This document shows, one piece after another, positions 7,101 through 7,553 of a DNA stretch of 7,553 bases; the stretch's first letter is position 1, and every line of letters begins with the position of its first letter. The stretch spans positions 4,570 through 12,122 of the forward strand of contig PKZR01000070.1 of assembly GCA_003133815.1 (NCBI GenBank), given 5' to 3'. The DNA comes from Limisphaerales bacterium. GTDB lineage: Bacteria; Verrucomicrobiota; Verrucomicrobiia; Limisphaerales; UBA11358. The notes beneath the pieces were generated by a model that was not told where the DNA came from, ran no database searches, and saw only the letters and a list, made by a program, of their open reading frames with translations. The position numbers were made by a program, and so were the translations under genes.

Positions 7101-7553
7101 CGGCACCAATTTCATCACGACCATTGTCACCAACAACAATCCTTACGATCTGGTCAATCCACAGTTGACGGCGACAAACAGCTTCAAGGTCGTTGTGCAG
7201 GAAGTGAATCTTGCGCCGGTGCTACCGGTGATTGCGCCAACGAACGTCGCCGAGCTGACGTTGTTGACGGTGACGAACACCGCCACCGATTCCAACATAC
7301 ATTCTACGGTGTGTTACTCGCTGCTCAATGCGCCCGCCGGAGTTAGCATTGATGCCGGCGGAGTCATCACGTGGACGCCGGGCCAGGGGCAGAGTCCCGG
7401 CACAAATATGATCACCACGGTGGCGACCAGCACGAACAACTTTGATCCGGTCAATCCGCAATTGAGCACGACGAACAGCTTTTTCGTGGTGGTGCAGGAG
7501 ATTAATACGGCACCGGTGCTGCCGGTGATAGCGCCAACGAACGTCGCCGAACT
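1096..7553 (+). CDS. Giant exported PPC / PA14 / cadherin-like repeat protein (3' truncated)
   Basis: One frame runs without a stop from ATG 1096 to the window edge: 2152 full codons plus two bases, so the C-terminus is missing. The start is fixed by a signal peptide: MKNK, a hydrophobic core and an ALA cleavage site near residue 23. The frame is also open upstream, but no better start was found and there is no clear Shine-Dalgarno. Order of parts: signal peptide 1-23; PPC-like repeats R1-R11 at about 24-1176; PA14-like domain at about 1215-1352; PPC-like repeats R12-R14 at about 1361-1637; Ig/cadherin-like repeats from 1638 onward. The PPC-like repeats share FTGTAGQR, a Y/F-D-x-L strand, DPxG, SGTYTL and YSFRLLD motifs. 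The protein is rich in Thr, Asn, Gly and Tyr and poor in Lys and Cys. Proteins of this build in Verrucomicrobiota are secreted or surface-attached and probably bind glycans or partner proteins. No protease or glycosidase active site is visible. A sorting signal or catalytic domain may lie beyond the window. Confidence 0.92.
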   Translation, partial: MKNKLHCLLVVIGFFAVTHGALAEVNLTFGNANTGAISLPGHQDRFTFTGTTGQRIYFDALNLTNQNLYVQLIAPSGTAVINNQPTYYDGNPFYLTESGTYTLIVSGAGSEATGSYNFRLVDAGAAPLATAGPTNNVTLNPSSATVVYGFAGTAGQKIALDSIVSTPGTANWWLVDPANNIVSSEVGAENDLGTNLLLTTGTYLVVVQGIVDAAGTPPVNFSFRTRDVSDAPVTATGFGTIYSGTVVAGVTNSFIYTASAGTVVYYDSLTNNGANDDTMQLIAPDGTVLVNQPASYDSVPYYSGPVILPQTGSYTLQITGNTGGDYIFRLINCSSNTSAPLITIGNTNAANLNNPVFRTDVYRFTGTPGQRLYVDSLDTNYDNGNVAWYIYTPGTAWTGWSGQDVSDYGPFTVTQPGTYYLFVTSQSTNVTADYSFRLLDLAQPPATSLAFNTVVTNYLSLGTAAAIYTFNGTNGQQLFFDGLSTDYSAYWYLYDPLNGNVYNSYAAEGYDYPITLQHNGEYALVFGESGYNSSYWSGTPFDYSFNVITPAITNFSLTLGAVTGGTLTSAGQENYYTFTGMAGQRLFYDSLQNTYSNINVRLLDPSGTVVWLNGYADSEYGLYTLLSSGTYTLIVGGESDSLGTFSFRLIDVNQSPAVAVPFNTVVGGTNNPGLMAAIYSFYGTSGQRFFLDSLTNDVGNWTLYAANNSAYWGTPAQGSDFEVTLPVTGTNILVIESGVTNAQQYSFRIISDLVTITNPMTLGVTVSNAFVNPGDEHRYTFTGTAGQRIYYDALDQDYDNVTVNILDPDGNSIWSNNSDYDGGIFTLTISGTYTVVQHNSTDGSPDYRFRVLDLASQPAITLGVTVTNELVPLTQTHLYRIIGTAGQTLNLQTIFADSSSANWYLVDPQNNIIASANITGSPGNVFLPTTGTYALEVVGAGPDSGALNYQVLVTNATPATIASSGFGNYSGTVAAGTTNIIYVNASAGTTVYFDNLTNTTTVDLHVIDPNGTEVFTYYGYYSYLDPGFFVAASTGTYTVQVESTGGGDYNFRILNLANDSLPLTLGTTYSSPLTNAFLTKIYSFTGTAGQRVLYDGLEGDNDPVYVMLFGPNSVGANGADNYSTIFGSLYYYYGYYNADGDFGPYTLPASGTYYLAVMSNVANTNHYSFRLLDLAQPPTQVVTLNTTNGTGLVPVPAGSLSVTGSYVNADLDGVDQLDWRSSQTIVGTRPDATINFAVTNWGSRASVGVTGGTSDANWLNFSVQWDGAVTITNANTRLYLNNYYGTSRMWIDLNNDSVFDTTEITSNLWGGRNTYSVSPSSPPLQPGTYHIRIQYDAGSYAANMGLLWDNGYNLAPYQTQVFSFDASAGPLFFDSFQSDSGVNWYHYAPGNDYYASGSGILGNFESSTPVSSTNLLIIYNTTGSGQPYSFNVIVPASVTNLLTLGNTVTNILSADAYSYYTFTATAGQRIYYDDLDQYGVGNVYVRLVSPSGVTAFGDGSSYNDFGPITLTENGTYTLRFHNNVDAPTTCSFRVLDVAAQPFLNFDSTNNLTFPQGAAAALFQVNDLAHMGLFFNTLASTSYSGYWYLYDPNNQNLGGNAIGYDFSVANPALTTGYLLVLNGYYTNSYNYSFRVVPGNHAPVLAAVADQTNDELVTLTFTNAATDVESDNDQLTFTLDAGAPTNAVIDPATGVFTWTPSQTQSPGVYPVTVRVTDDGVPPLNDSKSFNITVREVNVAPTLPVIALTNVNELNPLTVTNTATNFNIHSTNVSYTLISPPAGMVINTSGIITWTPSQTQSPGTNTITTVVTNYNPYDLANPQLSATNSFKVVVKEVNVAPVLPGIPVTGQTNVSELNLLTVTNTAGEANIHSVITGYGLVNPPAGMVISTNGVITWTPTQAQSPATNVITTVVTNFNPYDLVSPSLASTNSFTVIVKEVNMEPVLPTIAQATVNELTLLTVTNTATNGNIHSVITGYGLVNPPAGMVISTNGIITWTPSQTESPGTNFITTIVTNNNPYDLVNPQLTATNSFKVVVQEVNLAPVLPVIAPTNVAELTLLTVTNTATDSNIHSTVCYSLLNAPAGVSIDAGGVITWTPGQGQSPGTNMITTVATSTNNFDPVNPQLSTTNSFFVVVQEINTAPVLPVIAPTNVAE
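1165..4623 (+). other. PPC-like beta-sandwich repeats R1-R11
   Basis: There are eleven units of roughly 95-120 residues. Approximate starts are 1165, 1480, 1780, 2095, 2425, 2746, 3061, 3351, 3664, 3961 and 4267. Each begins with a T-L-G-like strand, then Y-x-F-T-G-T-A-G-Q-R, a D-x-L strand, a DPxG turn, a (S/T)GTY strand, and closes with (Y/F)SFR(L/V)LD. This pattern resembles the bacterial pre-peptidase C-terminal (PPC) domain, an exported beta-sandwich used in binding. R3 and R10 carry the variant SAGT(V/T)VY(Y/F)D in place of GTAGQR. R2 and R9 carry NW(W/Y)LVDP. Asp-rich loops such as DQDYDN and EGDNDP could bind calcium, but that is inference. R11 has a Tyr-rich insertion. Confidence 0.75.
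4738..5145 (+). other. PA14-like domain inserted among the PPC repeats
   Basis: Residues about 1215-1350 follow the PA14 pattern: a leading RPDATINF...WG segment, then NFSVQWDGAV, a strand pair ending SRMWIDLNNDSVFD, and finally LQPGTYHIRIQYDAG followed by GLLWD. PA14 is a beta-barrel carbohydrate-binding module of exported glycosidases and adhesins. Residues 1292-1303 (DLNNDSVFDTTE) place Asp/Asn at positions 1, 3, 5 and 9 and Glu at 12, like a calcium-binding loop, and also recall the WIDWNxDGxF core of the GEVED domain. A PA14/GEVED-like hybrid is therefore an alternative reading. The domain interrupts the repeat order between R11 and R12. Confidence 0.6.
5176..6006 (+). other. PPC-like repeats R12-R14
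   Basis: Three further units start at about 5176, 5406 and 5719. R13 is a clear member (YYTFTATAGQRIYYDDL, NGTYTL, SFRVLDVA). R12 and R14 are weaker, lacking the GQR motif but keeping a FFDS/FFNT strand, (N/Y)WY(H/L)Y, and YSFNVI or YSFRVV closings. They correspond in order to R5-R7 of the first block. R12 follows the PA14-like domain directly and may be shortened at its N-side. Confidence 0.6.
6007..7553 (+). repeat. Tandem ~300-bp repeats encoding Ig/cadherin-like domains
   Basis: Unit boundaries lie after the E-(V/I)-N codons: A 6007-6300, B 6301-6600, C 6601-6909, D 6910-7209, E 7210-7506, and the partial F 7507-7553. Unit A is a typical putative-Ig/cadherin-like domain with NHAPVL, DVESDNDQLTF, IDPATGVFTWTPSQTQSPG and VTDDG. 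Units B-E keep AP(V/T)LP, LTVTNTA, NIHS, PAG, (I/V)ITWTP and NSFxV(V/I)V, but have lost the acidic DxE and DDG positions. C and D are very similar even at DNA level around 6721-6765 and 7021-7065. The start of F nearly repeats the start of E. The array continues past the window. Confidence 0.85.

Overview
The window looks like chromosome from a Verrucomicrobiota bacterium, probably a Pedosphaera/Limisphaera-like lineage. This is inferred from a giant exported Thr/Asn-rich protein made of pre-peptidase-C-terminal (PPC)-like, PA14-like and cadherin/Ig-like repeats, from the absence of a clear Shine-Dalgarno before either gene, and from the general style of the proteins. No rRNA, tRNA or other phylogenetic marker is present, so the assignment is tentative.

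Layout. (i) Positions 1-495 are gene-poor and highly structured. They hold a hairpin at the left edge, twelve 21-nt degenerate tandem repeats (71-322) with a perfect 15-bp dyad inside, an A/T-rich dyad capping the array, and two further GC-rich hairpins. (ii) Positions 496-879 (minus strand) encode a 127-residue soluble, helix-rich protein of unknown family, whose 3' end points at the array. (iii) Positions 880-1095 are a divergent intergenic region with a 9-bp direct repeat in the small gene's leader, an inverted repeat and a plausible sigma70-type promoter facing right. (iv) From 1096 to the right edge runs one uninterrupted plus-strand frame of at least 2152 codons, still open at 7553.

The giant gene begins with a signal peptide. 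It then has 14 PPC-like beta-sandwich repeats that read best as a seven-repeat block present twice (R1-R7 matching R8-R14), with a PA14-like domain inserted between R11 and R12. A run of roughly 100-residue Ig/cadherin-like repeats follows: the first is canonical, and the next four or more are a diverged, mutually similar family that continues beyond the window. Such proteins usually work outside the cell in adhesion, polysaccharide binding or surface-layer roles, but no catalytic domain is visible here.

The two genes are divergent and nothing ties their functions together. The least explained element is the 21-nt mosaic array next to the small minus-strand gene. The most informative protein-level observation is the 2 x 7 higher-order duplication with the PA14 insertion.
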